Source: Flavobacteriales bacterium
Lineage (GTDB): Bacteria; Bacteroidota; Bacteroidia; Flavobacteriales_F; PHOS-HE28
DNA: 64,000 nt
Direction: 5' to 3'
NCBI GenBank assembly: GCA_020635715.1
Contig: JACJZG010000001.1
Coordinates: 1 to 64,000 of the forward strand
Of this stretch, positions 53,751 to 61,770 are shown piece by piece (position 1 is the first letter of the stretch; every line of letters begins with the position of its first letter). A model generated the notes under the pieces. That model was given only the letters and a program-made list of their open reading frames with translations, did no database searches and was not told where the DNA came from. Both the position numbers and the translations under genes were made by a program.

Positions 53751-54383
53751 GTGAAGGAGCATCACATCCGGGTACAACGATCGGCGCGTTATCATGTGCT
53801 GGGCGACCCGGCCACTGCGAAGGCGATATGGATCGTGCTGCATGGTTACGGACAGCTGGCGCGCTACTTCCTCAATAAGTTCGAGGGCATCGCACCTGAC
53901 ATCGCGTTCGTGGCTCCCGAGGGTTTGAGCCGCTTCTACCTGGACGAAGGCCATCAACGCGTGGGTGCGACATGGATGACGCGTGAGGACCGCGAAATGG
54001 AGATCACGGACCAGCGTGAATACCTCGATTCACTCGTGGAGGAATTACGCAAGACGAACCAGACCGTACCAGTCAAGGTGCTCGGTTTCTCCCAAGGGGT
54101 GGCCACGGCCTGCCGGTGGAGCCTGGGTGGACGCACACGTGTCTCAAGGCTTGTACTGTGGGCGGGCTCCATCCCCCCGGAACCGCCGACCAACATGCTC
54201 GGACAGGGCTGGGCCGATATCCGTGTGGACATCGTGCTGGGAACGTCGGACCCCTATCAGGGCGACAAGGAGTTGCAGGCCACGACGGCACGTTTGGACA
54301 TGGCAGGCGTCCAACACGAGGTACATCGGTTCACCGGGGGGCACACCTTGGAACCCGTGCTGCTGGCCCGCCTGGTGCGCTGA
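53751..54383 (+). CDS. Alpha/beta hydrolase, phospholipase/carboxylesterase-like (GTG start)
   Basis: 210 residues from the GTG at 53751, two bases after the dehydrogenase stop. The fold shows IWIVLHGYGQLARYF (oxyanion loop), FVAPEGLSRFYLDEG, the nucleophile elbow VLGFSQGVAT with Ser114, an acidic residue in VLGTSDPYQG and His198 in FTGGHTLEP. This matches small serine esterases of the phospholipase/carboxylesterase type. Substrate unknown. Tight spacing implies co-transcription with the E1 gene, perhaps for a thioester or ester side reaction, which is speculation. Confidence 0.86.
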   Translation: MKEHHIRVQRSARYHVLGDPATAKAIWIVLHGYGQLARYFLNKFEGIAPDIAFVAPEGLSRFYLDEGHQRVGATWMTREDREMEITDQREYLDSLVEELRKTNQTVPVKVLGFSQGVATACRWSLGGRTRVSRLVLWAGSIPPEPPTNMLGQGWADIRVDIVLGTSDPYQGDKELQATTARLDMAGVQHEVHRFTGGHTLEPVLLARLVR

Positions 54384-54475
54384 ACAGCGCCGTTGGCATT
54401 GCCAGAACCCACGTCAATTCGGATCATCGCCGAGGCCCGGCTGCAACAATTTCACGCTGAACCAACCTACCCGTC

Positions 54476-55309
54476 ATGAAGCAAGGAACTCTACTCGCCA
54501 CGCTCACCACCCTGATCGGCCTCGGAAGCGCCCACGCTCAGGTGCAGAATTATGCCGTGAACGAGACCGTCGATGACTTCACGGTCACCGATACGGATGG
54601 CAACGTTCACAACCTCTATTCCATCACCGCTTCGGGGAAGCATGTGGTATTGGACTTCTTCTTCGACACCTGCCCGCCCTGCCAGCAGACCCAGCCCTAC
54701 TTCAATGAGATGCATGAAACGTATGGCTGCAACGACCACGACCTCTTCGTGATCTCCATCAACAACGGAACGGACAACAACGCTGCGGTGGATGCGTTCG
54801 AAGCGACCTATGGTGGCTCCTTCCGTCATTCGCCGGCGGTGGGGATCGAAGGTGGTTGTGCGGCGGTGGATGACGCGTTCGGCATCACCGCCTATCCCAC
54901 CTACTGCCTCATCGGCCCGGACAACAAGTTGAAGAACGCCGATATCTGGCCCATTTCCAACATGCAGTCGTACGTGAACGCCTTTCCCGCGGCAAGCAAC
55001 ATCCAGACCGCCCAGTGCGCTGCCGTGGGCGTTCATGAGCAGCAGGTGGCCTCGCTCAAAGGTCTCTTTCCGGTCCCAGCGAACACCACCATCACCTTGG
55101 ATGTTTCCTTGACCAGCTCGGGCGATCTCGGCCTCGAGATAGTTGATGCGGTGGGACGGGTGACCTTGGCGGAGAGCCTTGGAAGCCGGTCCGTTGGTGC
55201 TTTCAACCACACCCTCGACGTCTCCGACCTCGTGAACGGCAACTACATGGTCCGCCTCTCATTGAACGGCACTCCGGCCGGCACGCACAAGTTGATGATC
55301 GCTCGCTGA
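54476..55309 (+). CDS. Secreted thioredoxin-like (redoxin) protein with T9SS sorting domain
   Basis: 277 residues. A signal peptide (MKQGTLLATLTTLIGLGSAHA) is followed by a TlpA/AhpC-type thioredoxin fold (VDDFTVTDTDGNVHNLYSIT; VVLDFFFDTCPPCQQTQPYF) with the redox pair Cys66-Pro-Pro-Cys69 and the cis-proline region ITAYPTYCLIG. Extra cysteines (YGCNDHD, GGCAAVDD) may form structural disulfides. The C-terminus is a T9SS sorting domain (LKGLFPVPANTTITLDV, NGNYMVRLSLNGTPAGTHKL). The enzyme should act outside the cell on disulfides. A strong terminator follows. Confidence 0.88.
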   Translation: MKQGTLLATLTTLIGLGSAHAQVQNYAVNETVDDFTVTDTDGNVHNLYSITASGKHVVLDFFFDTCPPCQQTQPYFNEMHETYGCNDHDLFVISINNGTDNNAAVDAFEATYGGSFRHSPAVGIEGGCAAVDDAFGITAYPTYCLIGPDNKLKNADIWPISNMQSYVNAFPAASNIQTAQCAAVGVHEQQVASLKGLFPVPANTTITLDVSLTSSGDLGLEIVDAVGRVTLAESLGSRSVGAFNHTLDVSDLVNGNYMVRLSLNGTPAGTHKLMIAR

Positions 55310-55320
55310 GCAATGACCGA

Positions 55321-55360
55321 AAAGGAGAAGGGCTGTCCGAACGGGCAGCCCTTCTCCTTT
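55321..55360. terminator. Bidirectional terminator between convergent genes
   Basis: AAAGGAGAAGGGCTG (55321-55335) and CAGCCCTTCTCCTTT (55346-55360) are perfect 15-base arms with a ten-base loop. With A-rich and T-rich ends it can stop transcription from the redoxin gene and from the M1 peptidase gene on the opposite strand. Confidence 0.88.
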
Positions 55361-55372
55361 GGATGGGATCGA

Positions 55373-57289
55373 TCAGAAGTTCACCGGAGGATGGTCATCC
55401 TTCCACGACAACAGCTCATCGATCGTGCGCACGGAGACCGAGTGGTAATTGGGTCGGGCGTTCTTGTAGATCGTCTGTGCCATGATCCGACCTTTCTCCG
55501 TCCTGATCATCTCGGCATAGAGCGGGACCAGGAACTTCCTTCGACCGACGGTAGCGAGGAAATCATCCAACCGACCGAAGGCCGGATCATGATCGTTGCG
55601 GATGCACACCTCGAACCAGGCGGCCAGCACCTCGGCATTCCCACTGTTCGTGAACCCGAAGGCCTTGTCCAATTCCTTCAACCTGTCCTCGGCCAGTTCC
55701 TTCGGCAGATGTCTCAGGAAATGCATCCACTCGAAGGTGCTCCACTCCTTGGTGGCCAGCTCCTGCGGCCTGGCGCCATTCTCCCACCGCTTGATCTCGG
55801 CCTCCACCTTGACGAAACGGTCGCTCACGGGCGTGGGTGCGTTCGTGGGAAGGCCCTCCCCATCGATCCATTCAGCGATGTTCAAGCTCACCTTGTTCGG
55901 AGCGAGCAACTCCGAATCCAGGTAGCTGAGGAATCGGTCCGTGGTCATGCTCTGGAAAGCGAACGCGTCGAAATATTGCCGAACGAACGCATCGAACTTG
56001 GCACGCCCCACCTTCGATTCGACCAGGCGTAGGAAGGCGGCCCCCTTCTCGTAAGCAACGTCCGTCATCCCATCGTCCGGGTCGCGCCCTGCCAGGGCCA
56101 GCCGCAACTTGCTGTCCTCCGGGTGCTTGCTTTTCGCGATCTGGGCCAGGGTCGATTCAAGGTCCTGCCGACCCAACTGCTGCAACATACCCGCGTAATC
56201 AGGTCCATAGATTGCCTCCGAGATCCGGCCTTCGAAATACACCGTGAAGCCCTCGTTCAACCAGAAGTCGTTCCAGGTGGCGTTCGTCACCAGGTTACCG
56301 CTCCAGCTATGCGCCAGTTCATGTGCCACAAGGGAGGTCAGCGTTCGGTCGCCTGCCAGGATCGTGGGCGTGGCGAAGGTGAGGCAGGGGTTCTCCATGC
56401 CTCCGAACGGAAAGCTCGGCGGTAGAACGATCACGTCATATCGCCCCCATCGGTATGGTCCGTACAGGTCCTCAGCCGCGCGGAGCATGTCCCCCATGTC
56501 AGCGAACTCCCACGCCGCCTTGTCCACCACGCTCCGTTCCGCATACACGCCGGTCCGTTCATCGACCGGCTTGAACACGATATCCCCCACCGCCAACGCG
56601 ATCAAGTACGCGGGAATGGGGCGCTCCTGCTTGAAGTGGTAGACCCCGTCGCTCGAACGCTCCTGCGGATTGATCGCGCTCATCACCGCCATCAATTCCT
56701 TCGGCACCCGCACGGTGGCATCGTAGGTGAACCGGATGCCCGGACTATCCTGGACGGGGATCCAGGTCCGTGTAAGGATGGCCTGACCTTGCGTGAATAA
56801 GAACGGATGTTCCTTGTCCGCCGTTTGTTGCGGGGAAAGCCACTGAAGTGCCTTGGCATTCCGTCCTGTTCTGTACGTGATCGCGATGGACGCGGTGGTC
56901 GGCTTCAGAGCCACCTCCAGCGGGCGACCGAGGATGGTGCTATCCCCCAACTCGAATTGCAGCGGAGCGCCAGCCTGGTCCGTGACGGATTCCACTCGGA
57001 TGTCGTCCGTATCAAGGATGATCCGACCATGTTCCGCACCCGCGATCCGGTAGGTGGCTGTACCCATGATGGTCCGCTCGGCTGGATCCACCGCGATATC
57101 AAGATGCAGGTGGGTGATGACGGCCTCCTCCGGCCGGGCATGACTGTGATGATCCATGGTGTATCGGTTGTCACCTCTTCCCCCGCCGTTCTTGTCCGCC
57201 CCGGCACCCTCCTTATCCATGCAGGATGAAACAAGGGTGATGGCCACGAGGACCTGCACTGCACGGGAAGAGGACATGAGCGTATTCAT
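55373..57289 (-). CDS. M1-family metallopeptidase lipoprotein
   Basis: 638 residues. The N-terminus is a lipoprotein signal with Cys23 in ITLVSSCMDK. The M1 domain has the substrate motif FPFGGMENP (GxMEN) and the zinc site HELAHSW with the downstream Glu in WLNEGFTVYFEGRI, 18 residues after the second His as in leukotriene A4 hydrolase and aminopeptidases. A helical C-terminal domain (EWSTFEWMHFLRHLPKELAE) closes the protein, as in LTA4-hydrolase-like enzymes. It should cleave amino-terminal residues from peptides in the periplasm or outside the cell. Transcription likely starts at the TACATTTG box at 57300-57307. Confidence 0.93.
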   Translation of the reverse strand: MNTLMSSSRAVQVLVAITLVSSCMDKEGAGADKNGGGRGDNRYTMDHHSHARPEEAVITHLHLDIAVDPAERTIMGTATYRIAGAEHGRIILDTDDIRVESVTDQAGAPLQFELGDSTILGRPLEVALKPTTASIAITYRTGRNAKALQWLSPQQTADKEHPFLFTQGQAILTRTWIPVQDSPGIRFTYDATVRVPKELMAVMSAINPQERSSDGVYHFKQERPIPAYLIALAVGDIVFKPVDERTGVYAERSVVDKAAWEFADMGDMLRAAEDLYGPYRWGRYDVIVLPPSFPFGGMENPCLTFATPTILAGDRTLTSLVAHELAHSWSGNLVTNATWNDFWLNEGFTVYFEGRISEAIYGPDYAGMLQQLGRQDLESTLAQIAKSKHPEDSKLRLALAGRDPDDGMTDVAYEKGAAFLRLVESKVGRAKFDAFVRQYFDAFAFQSMTTDRFLSYLDSELLAPNKVSLNIAEWIDGEGLPTNAPTPVSDRFVKVEAEIKRWENGARPQELATKEWSTFEWMHFLRHLPKELAEDRLKELDKAFGFTNSGNAEVLAAWFEVCIRNDHDPAFGRLDDFLATVGRRKFLVPLYAEMIRTEKGRIMAQTIYKNARPNYHSVSVRTIDELLSWKDDHPPVNF

Positions 57290-57299
57290 GGGGAGGCGG

Positions 57300-57307
57300 C
57301 AAATGTA
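57300..57307 (-). promoter_or_regulatory. Bacteroidota -7 box for the M1 lipoprotein gene
   Basis: The minus strand reads TACATTTG, a full TAnnTTTG match, eleven bases before the ATG at 57289. The message would have almost no leader. Confidence 0.6.
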
Positions 57308-57370
57308 GAGGGTGAGGCAGGGGCGGGGCCGAACCGTTCAGCCCAGATCGAGACCATCCGACCAAAAGGC

Positions 57371-57398
57371 AAGGCCACCTCCAGTGGGAGGTGGCCTT
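57371..57398. terminator. Hairpin downstream of the tRNA-Pro 3' fragment
   Basis: AAGGCCACCTCC and GGAGGTGGCCTT are perfect twelve-base arms around AGTG. It follows the tRNA-Pro fragment at 57406-57463 on the minus strand, in the same relative place as the terminator that follows the intact tRNA-Pro. Confidence 0.7.
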
Positions 57399-57405
57399 CG
57401 TTCAG

Positions 57406-57463
57406 TCGGGGTGACTGGATTCGAACCAGCGACCATCCCGCCCTCGCGGGATGCGCTACCGGG
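57406..57463 (-). pseudogene. tRNA-Pro 3' fragment with hairpin in place of the anticodon arm
   Basis: Reading the minus strand, bases from the D-loop (CCCGGTAGCGC) through T arm, acceptor 3' strand (CACCCCG) and discriminator A are identical to the intact tRNA-Pro, but the anticodon arm is replaced by CATCCCGC-GAGG-GCGGGATG (57434-57453), a stem with a four-base loop and no anticodon. The 5' acceptor strand is missing. The GIY-YIG gene runs into this fragment and its TAG stop is the D-loop GGTAG. Confidence 0.85.
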
Positions 57464-57707
57464 GCGAACGTATGAGACCTTCGAGACGCACCCGACTCTT
57501 CCACCTTTTGACCTCGCGCTCACGCGCATACGCTGAGTACTTATCTACGTGCACCTCCGTCAGCACGACCTTCCAGTCCCTTACACGCGAGGTCCAATGC
57601 CCATTCATGGAAAGGTGCTTCCGGAGCCGCTCTTCGATGGCTTCAGTCGTATGACCGACATAGTACCGGTCCAGTTGCAGCGAGTATAGGACATAGAACA
57701 GTGCCAT
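57456..57707 (-). CDS. GIY-YIG nuclease-domain protein between tRNA-Pro copies
   Basis: 83 residues from the ATG at 57707 (MALFYVLYSLQLDRYYVGHT); earlier in-frame ATGs at 57731 and 57749 lie in the terminator hairpin and tRNA trailer. It is a minimal single-domain GIY-YIG nuclease: YVLYS...YYVGHT, the catalytic Arg region EERLRKH, and the Glu segment REREVKRWKSR. Small stand-alone GIY-YIG proteins of this type are common in Bacteroidota, and I recall them often lying just after tRNA genes. Its last codons (RSPR and stop) are read from tRNA-Pro fragment sequence, so gene and fragment have become fused. A role as a tRNA-associated mobile cassette is inferred. Confidence 0.85.
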   Translation of the reverse strand: MALFYVLYSLQLDRYYVGHTTEAIEERLRKHLSMNGHWTSRVRDWKVVLTEVHVDKYSAYAREREVKRWKSRVRLEGLIRSPR

Positions 57708-57716
57708 TGCAATGGA

Positions 57717-57746
57717 ACAGGGCAGTTCCATGAGGAACTGCCCTGT
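57717..57746 (-). terminator. Terminator hairpin after intact tRNA-Pro
   Basis: ACAGGGCAGTTCC and GGAACTGCCCTGT are perfect thirteen-base arms around ATGA. It begins seven bases after the tRNA-Pro 3' end on the minus strand and ends ten bases before the GIY-YIG start codon. Confidence 0.75.
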
Positions 57747-57752
57747 CATCAG

Positions 57753-57826
57753 TCGGGGTGACTGGATTCGAACCAGCGACCACTTGCACCCCATGCAAGT
57801 GCGCTACCGGGCTGCGCTACACCCCG
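57753..57826 (-). tRNA. tRNA-Pro (anticodon GGG)
   Basis: A complete 74-nt cloverleaf on the minus strand: acceptor CGGGGTG with CACCCCG (with the C1-G72 pair typical of proline tRNAs), anticodon arm CTTGC-ATGGGGT-GCAAG giving GGG, T arm GCTGG-TTCGAAT-CCAGT, discriminator A, no CCA encoded. It is flanked by two incomplete copies of itself. Confidence 0.95.
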
Positions 57827-57847
57827 AAGGACTTGTCCCGCATTTCG

Positions 57848-57901
57848 CAGCGACCATCCCGCCCACAGGCGGGATGCGCTACCGGGCTGCGCTACACCCC
57901 G
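57848..57901 (-). pseudogene. tRNA-Pro 5' fragment with hairpin in place of the anticodon arm
   Basis: On the minus strand the 5' acceptor strand, D arm (CGGGGTGTAGCGCAGCCCGG) and variable-loop start (GGTCGCTG) equal the intact tRNA-Pro, but the anticodon arm is CATCCCGCC-TGTG-GGCGGGATG (57855-57876) and the T arm and acceptor 3' strand are gone. About 20 bases 5' of the gene (ACTTGTCCCGCAT) are also shared with the intact copy's flank, so the duplication included upstream DNA. Confidence 0.85.
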
Positions 57902-58008
57902 AGATACTTGTCCCGCATGGGAAATGGCTTTCGCCACCACCGCAGGCTGCGTTCGACCCAACGGGGGCGCAAATGTAGCGATCCGGACAGAATGCGCCTC
58001 AGGACCGG

Positions 58009-58110
58009 TCAGATCCCGGCGAAGGTGCAGAGCAGGGCGAAGAGGAGGATGCCGGCATAGATCACGGCGGTCAGCAGACCGGGACTGTACTTGCGAAGGA
58101 TGGCTTGCAT
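58009..58110 (-). CDS. Possible 33-residue hydrophobic small protein
   Basis: The ATG at 58110 opens MQAILRKYSPGLLTAVIYAG followed by a hydrophobic end (ILLFALLCTFAGI), a plausible single-helix membrane peptide with a basic start. It is the only coding candidate in the gap between the tRNA-Pro fragment and the TonB receptor gene (57902-58310). The remainder of that gap holds nothing recognisable apart from the TonB gene promoter. Evidence is composition only. Confidence 0.35.
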   Translation of the reverse strand: MQAILRKYSPGLLTAVIYAGILLFALLCTFAGI

Positions 58111-58251
58111 GGCTTGGTAAGAGTTGCCACAAAGCTCGATCACGAATGCTATGACATCTTCACCGCAATGCGACCAAACCCGCGCTGGGCGCCAACAATG
58201 CAATGTGAATTGCAGGCCGTTCGACGAGTGGTTGAATAGCTGGACGACCGG

Positions 58252-58283
58252 TTGAGGCCGCGCTTCAGGGGCGGGTACTTTTG
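58252..58283 (+). promoter_or_regulatory. Promoter of the TonB receptor operon
   Basis: TTG at 58252-58254 and TACTTTTG at 58276-58283 are 21 bases apart, near the Bacteroidota pattern, and lie 28 bases before the start codon at 58311. Confidence 0.55.
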
Positions 58284-58310
58284 CGCCGCCATCGACGTTA
58301 CGAAGCATCC

Positions 58311-60710
58311 ATGCGCCAGCTGATCTCGATCCTCTCCCTGCTCATCGGCCTTGTCGCATCAGGACAAGGCAACCTCACCATCAGCGGCTATGTGAAGGAC
58401 GCGGCTACCGGCGAGACCATGATCGGCGCGAACGTCTACGCCCGCGAGACGATGACGGGTGCCACGACCAACACCTATGGCTACTACGCGTTGAACCTGC
58501 CGCCGGGCAAGTACACCGTGGTCATGAGCTATGTCGGTTATGAGGACCACGTGGAGGAGGTGGACCTCAAGGCGGACACGAAGCTCAACATCACCGCGAA
58601 GATCAAGGTGATCACCGCGAAGGAGTTCGAGGTGGTGGGCGAGAAGAACAAGAACACCGAAGGAACCCAGATGGGCACGGTGGAACTCGATGTCCAGAAG
58701 CTGAGCACCCTGCCTGCGCTGCTCGGCGAGGTGGACATCCTGAAGACGATCCAATACCTCCCCGGAGTGCAGAGCAATGGCGAGGGGAACAGCGGCTTCT
58801 ACGTGCGTGGTGGCGGACCGGACCAGAACCTCATCCTCCTGGACAACGCCACCGTCTACAATGCCAGTCACCTCTTCGGCTTCTTCAGCGTGTTCAACGC
58901 CGACGCCGTGAAGAACATCGAGCTGATCAAGGGCGGCATGCCCGCCAACTATGGTGGACGGACCAGCAGCGTGCTCGATATCACCATGAAGGACGGCAAC
59001 GACAAGGGCTTCCATGGCCAGGGCGGCATCGGCCTCATCAGCAGCCGCCTTACGCTTGAAGGACCGTTGGTCAAGGACAAGGGCTCCTTCATCGTCAGTG
59101 GTCGGCGTACCTACATCGATGTGCTGGCCAAGCCCTTCATCAACCCCGAAGGTGCCTTCGCCGGAAGCGGCTACTACTTCTACGACCTCAACGCGAAGGC
59201 CAACTACCGGCTGAGCGACAAGGACCGCTTCCTGCTGAGCGGCTATTTCGGACGCGACGTGTTCGACCTCAGCGGCAGCGAACCCGGCAGTCCCGACTTC
59301 CGCATCCCCTGGGGCAATGCAACGGTGAGCGGCCGCTGGAACCACGTCTTCGGCCCCAAGCTCTTCCTGAACACGACCGCGATCTACAGCGACTACCAGT
59401 TCAGCTTCAAGGGCGGCCAGGATGACTTCACGTTCGGACTAAGCAGCGGCATCAAGGACTACGGCCTGAAGCTCGACTTCAACCAATACCCGACCGTGAG
59501 GCACAACCTGAAGTACGGCCTCAACTACACCTACCACGTATACACCCCGAGTACGGTGGACGTGGCCAGTGGCGATACCGAGTTCGCGATCGACACCCCC
59601 TCCAAGCTGCGCGCTCATGAAGGAGCCGCGTATCTGCAGGACGAGTACGATGTCACCGACCTGTTGCGGGTGAACGCCGGTGTCCGCCTTTCCTACTTCG
59701 CGCATGTCGGCAACTTCAGGGAGTACCTGCTGAACGGGCAAGGCGTGAGCACAGGCATTCGCGAGTATGGTTCCGGGGACGTGATCAAGGCGTACACCGG
59801 ACTTGAGCCACGGCTCTCGATGCGGTACACCACGGGTCCGTCGAGCAGCGTGAAGGCCAGCTTCAATAGGAACCTGCAATTCGTCCACCTGGCCAGCTTC
59901 AGCAGCATCGGCCTGCCTACCGATGTATGGATCCCAAGTGGAAAGAACGTGAAGCCCCAGATCGCCTACCAGTACGCCATCGGCTACTTCCGCGACCTCT
60001 GGGACCGCAAGTACGAGGCGAGCCTGGAGGTGTACTACAAGGACATGTTCAACCAGATCGAGTACAAGGAGGGCACCCAGCCGCAGGATGGCGGCAACAC
60101 CAACTATGATGCGCTGCTCACCTTCGGCAAGGGCTGGAGCTATGGTGCGGAGTTCTTCCTGAAACGGCGGCTGGGCAAGTTCACCGGATGGACGGGGTAT
60201 ACCTGGAGCAAGACGATGCGGCGCTTCGCGGAGGTCAACAACGGCGATCCGTTCCCAAGCCGATGGGACCGCCGTCATGACCTGAGCGTGGTGGCCGGTT
60301 ATGAGCTCAACGACCGCTGGACCTTCGGCGCCACCTTCGTCTACAGTACGGGCCAGGCGACCACCCTGCCCGTCCAACGCTACTTCATCGATGGTCGTGT
60401 GGTGAGTCAGTTCAGCGAGCGCAACGGCTTCCGCATGGCACCCTATCATCGCCTGGACTTCGCCGCCACGTTGAAGAACAAGCCGACGAAGCAGGTGAAG
60501 GATAAGCTGACCGGCGAGGTGAACACCGTGCAGCGCAGATACCGCAGCAGCTGGACCTTCGCCGTTTACAACGCGTACAACCGCGCCAACCCCTACTTCT
60601 ACTACTTCACCACCACAGGCACTTCCGCCGGTGGCGACCTTCGACCCGTGGCCAAACAGGTGTCGCTCTTCAGCATCCTTCCCTCCGTCACCTGGAACTT
60701 CCGATTCTGA
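58311..60710 (+). CDS. TonB-dependent receptor with carboxypeptidase-like regulatory domain
   Basis: 799 residues from the ATG at 58311 with a signal peptide (MRQLISILSLLIGLVASGQ). Residues of about 24-105 are a CarboxypepD_reg domain (ISGYVKDAATGETMIGANVY), followed by a plug (ILKTIQYLPGVQSNGEGNSG, FYVRGGGPDQNLILLDNATV, NYGGRTSSVLDITMKDGND) and a 22-strand barrel ending with aromatic residues (SVTWNFRF). It imports a substrate across the outer membrane with TonB energy. The gene overlaps a DUF4249 lipoprotein gene by one base, a pairing that recurs in Bacteroidota and is distinct from the SusC/SusD pair. Substrate unknown. Confidence 0.93.
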   Translation: MRQLISILSLLIGLVASGQGNLTISGYVKDAATGETMIGANVYARETMTGATTNTYGYYALNLPPGKYTVVMSYVGYEDHVEEVDLKADTKLNITAKIKVITAKEFEVVGEKNKNTEGTQMGTVELDVQKLSTLPALLGEVDILKTIQYLPGVQSNGEGNSGFYVRGGGPDQNLILLDNATVYNASHLFGFFSVFNADAVKNIELIKGGMPANYGGRTSSVLDITMKDGNDKGFHGQGGIGLISSRLTLEGPLVKDKGSFIVSGRRTYIDVLAKPFINPEGAFAGSGYYFYDLNAKANYRLSDKDRFLLSGYFGRDVFDLSGSEPGSPDFRIPWGNATVSGRWNHVFGPKLFLNTTAIYSDYQFSFKGGQDDFTFGLSSGIKDYGLKLDFNQYPTVRHNLKYGLNYTYHVYTPSTVDVASGDTEFAIDTPSKLRAHEGAAYLQDEYDVTDLLRVNAGVRLSYFAHVGNFREYLLNGQGVSTGIREYGSGDVIKAYTGLEPRLSMRYTTGPSSSVKASFNRNLQFVHLASFSSIGLPTDVWIPSGKNVKPQIAYQYAIGYFRDLWDRKYEASLEVYYKDMFNQIEYKEGTQPQDGGNTNYDALLTFGKGWSYGAEFFLKRRLGKFTGWTGYTWSKTMRRFAEVNNGDPFPSRWDRRHDLSVVAGYELNDRWTFGATFVYSTGQATTLPVQRYFIDGRVVSQFSERNGFRMAPYHRLDFAATLKNKPTKQVKDKLTGEVNTVQRRYRSSWTFAVYNAYNRANPYFYYFTTTGTSAGGDLRPVAKQVSLFSILPSVTWNFRF

Positions 60711-61672
60711 TGGAACGCAAGATCCTCCCCCTGCTCATCCCTGCACTGCTCCTCATCGCTTGTGAGAAGGAGATCACCGTGGATCTGCCCGATGTGCCCC
60801 AGCGCCTCGTGGTCGAGGGTGTGATCGAGCCGGGGCTGCCTCCCTACGTCATCCTCACGCGCACCCAGAGCTACTTCGATCCGCTCGATGCAGATGCCAT
60901 CGCCAGCAGCTTCGTGCGCGGTGCGCTCGTCACAGTGGATAACGGTGACGGTCCCGTCGCCCTGACCCAGCTGTGCAGCAGCGAGCTGCCCGACTCATTG
61001 CTCGCCTTGTTCTCCGAACTCACCGGGATTGACCCTGCACTGGTGGGCTATACGGATATCTGCGTTTACACGACCGCCAATACCGCTGTCCGGGGCGAGA
61101 TCGGCCGCACCTATCAATTGCGCGTGGAAGCCGAGGGGAAGTTGCTCACAAGCACCACCACCATCCCGAACCCGGTGCCTTTGGATTCGGTCTGGTTCAA
61201 GCTGGCCCTCGAACGCCCGAACGATGATTCGCTCGGCTATGCCTGGGCACATCTCACCGACCCGGACACCCTGGGCAACCACTATCGCTGGTCCGCACGA
61301 CGCATCAGCCACCGTTCCGACGGTTCCACGGAAGACCCCACCTACATCTCCCCGCTCGGCAGCACCTATTCGGACAAGTACGTCAACGGCCTGTCGTTCG
61401 ATGTCAGCTTCATCCGCGGACGGCAGTTCTACAGTGATCAGCCCGAGGACAACAACGAGGAGACCGGCTACTTCAAGGTGGGCGATACCATCGCCGTGAA
61501 GTTCGTCAGCATCGGGTTCAACGAACACGAGTTCTACACCAGCTACGATGAGAACGTGGGCTCCCAAGGCGACCTCTTCGGCACACCGGTCAACGCCCGC
61601 ACCAACATCAACGGCGGCCTAGGGATCTGGGCCGGCTGGGGCGTTTACGCGGATACCATCATTTGCCAGTGA
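60710..61672 (+). CDS. DUF4249 lipoprotein
   Basis: 320 residues with a lipoprotein signal (Cys18 in ALLLIACEKEITVDL). The pattern CEKEITVDLPDVPQRLVVEG, YVILTRTQSYFDP, YQLRVEAEGKLLTSTTTIPN and the C-terminal INGGLGIWAGWGVYAD are diagnostic of DUF4249, a family encoded directly after TonB receptors of this type. It probably sits at the outer membrane and works with the receptor in a manner similar to SusD, but this is not shown. The start codon overlaps the receptor stop (TGATG). Confidence 0.9.
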   Translation: MERKILPLLIPALLLIACEKEITVDLPDVPQRLVVEGVIEPGLPPYVILTRTQSYFDPLDADAIASSFVRGALVTVDNGDGPVALTQLCSSELPDSLLALFSELTGIDPALVGYTDICVYTTANTAVRGEIGRTYQLRVEAEGKLLTSTTTIPNPVPLDSVWFKLALERPNDDSLGYAWAHLTDPDTLGNHYRWSARRISHRSDGSTEDPTYISPLGSTYSDKYVNGLSFDVSFIRGRQFYSDQPEDNNEETGYFKVGDTIAVKFVSIGFNEHEFYTSYDENVGSQGDLFGTPVNARTNINGGLGIWAGWGVYADTIICQ

Positions 61673-61750
61673 TCAAATGGTGGGGCGCATCGCGATCCCA
61701 CGGATGACCGGGGTTGTGCGAAGGGTCACGGATCGTCCTCCCGCCGGCGA

Positions 61751-61758
61751 TACCTTTG
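61751..61758 (+). promoter_or_regulatory. Bacteroidota -7 box for trxB
   Basis: TACCTTTG, a full TAnnTTTG match, twelve bases before the trxB start codon. It supports the start at 61771 rather than the upstream ATG at 61714. Confidence 0.6.
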
Positions 61759-61770
61759 CGCCCCATTGTC

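Noticed and set aside
57749..58154. Frames across the tRNA-Pro region
   Set aside because: They translate tRNA and tRNA-fragment sequence (for example RWFESSHPD), a known artefact.
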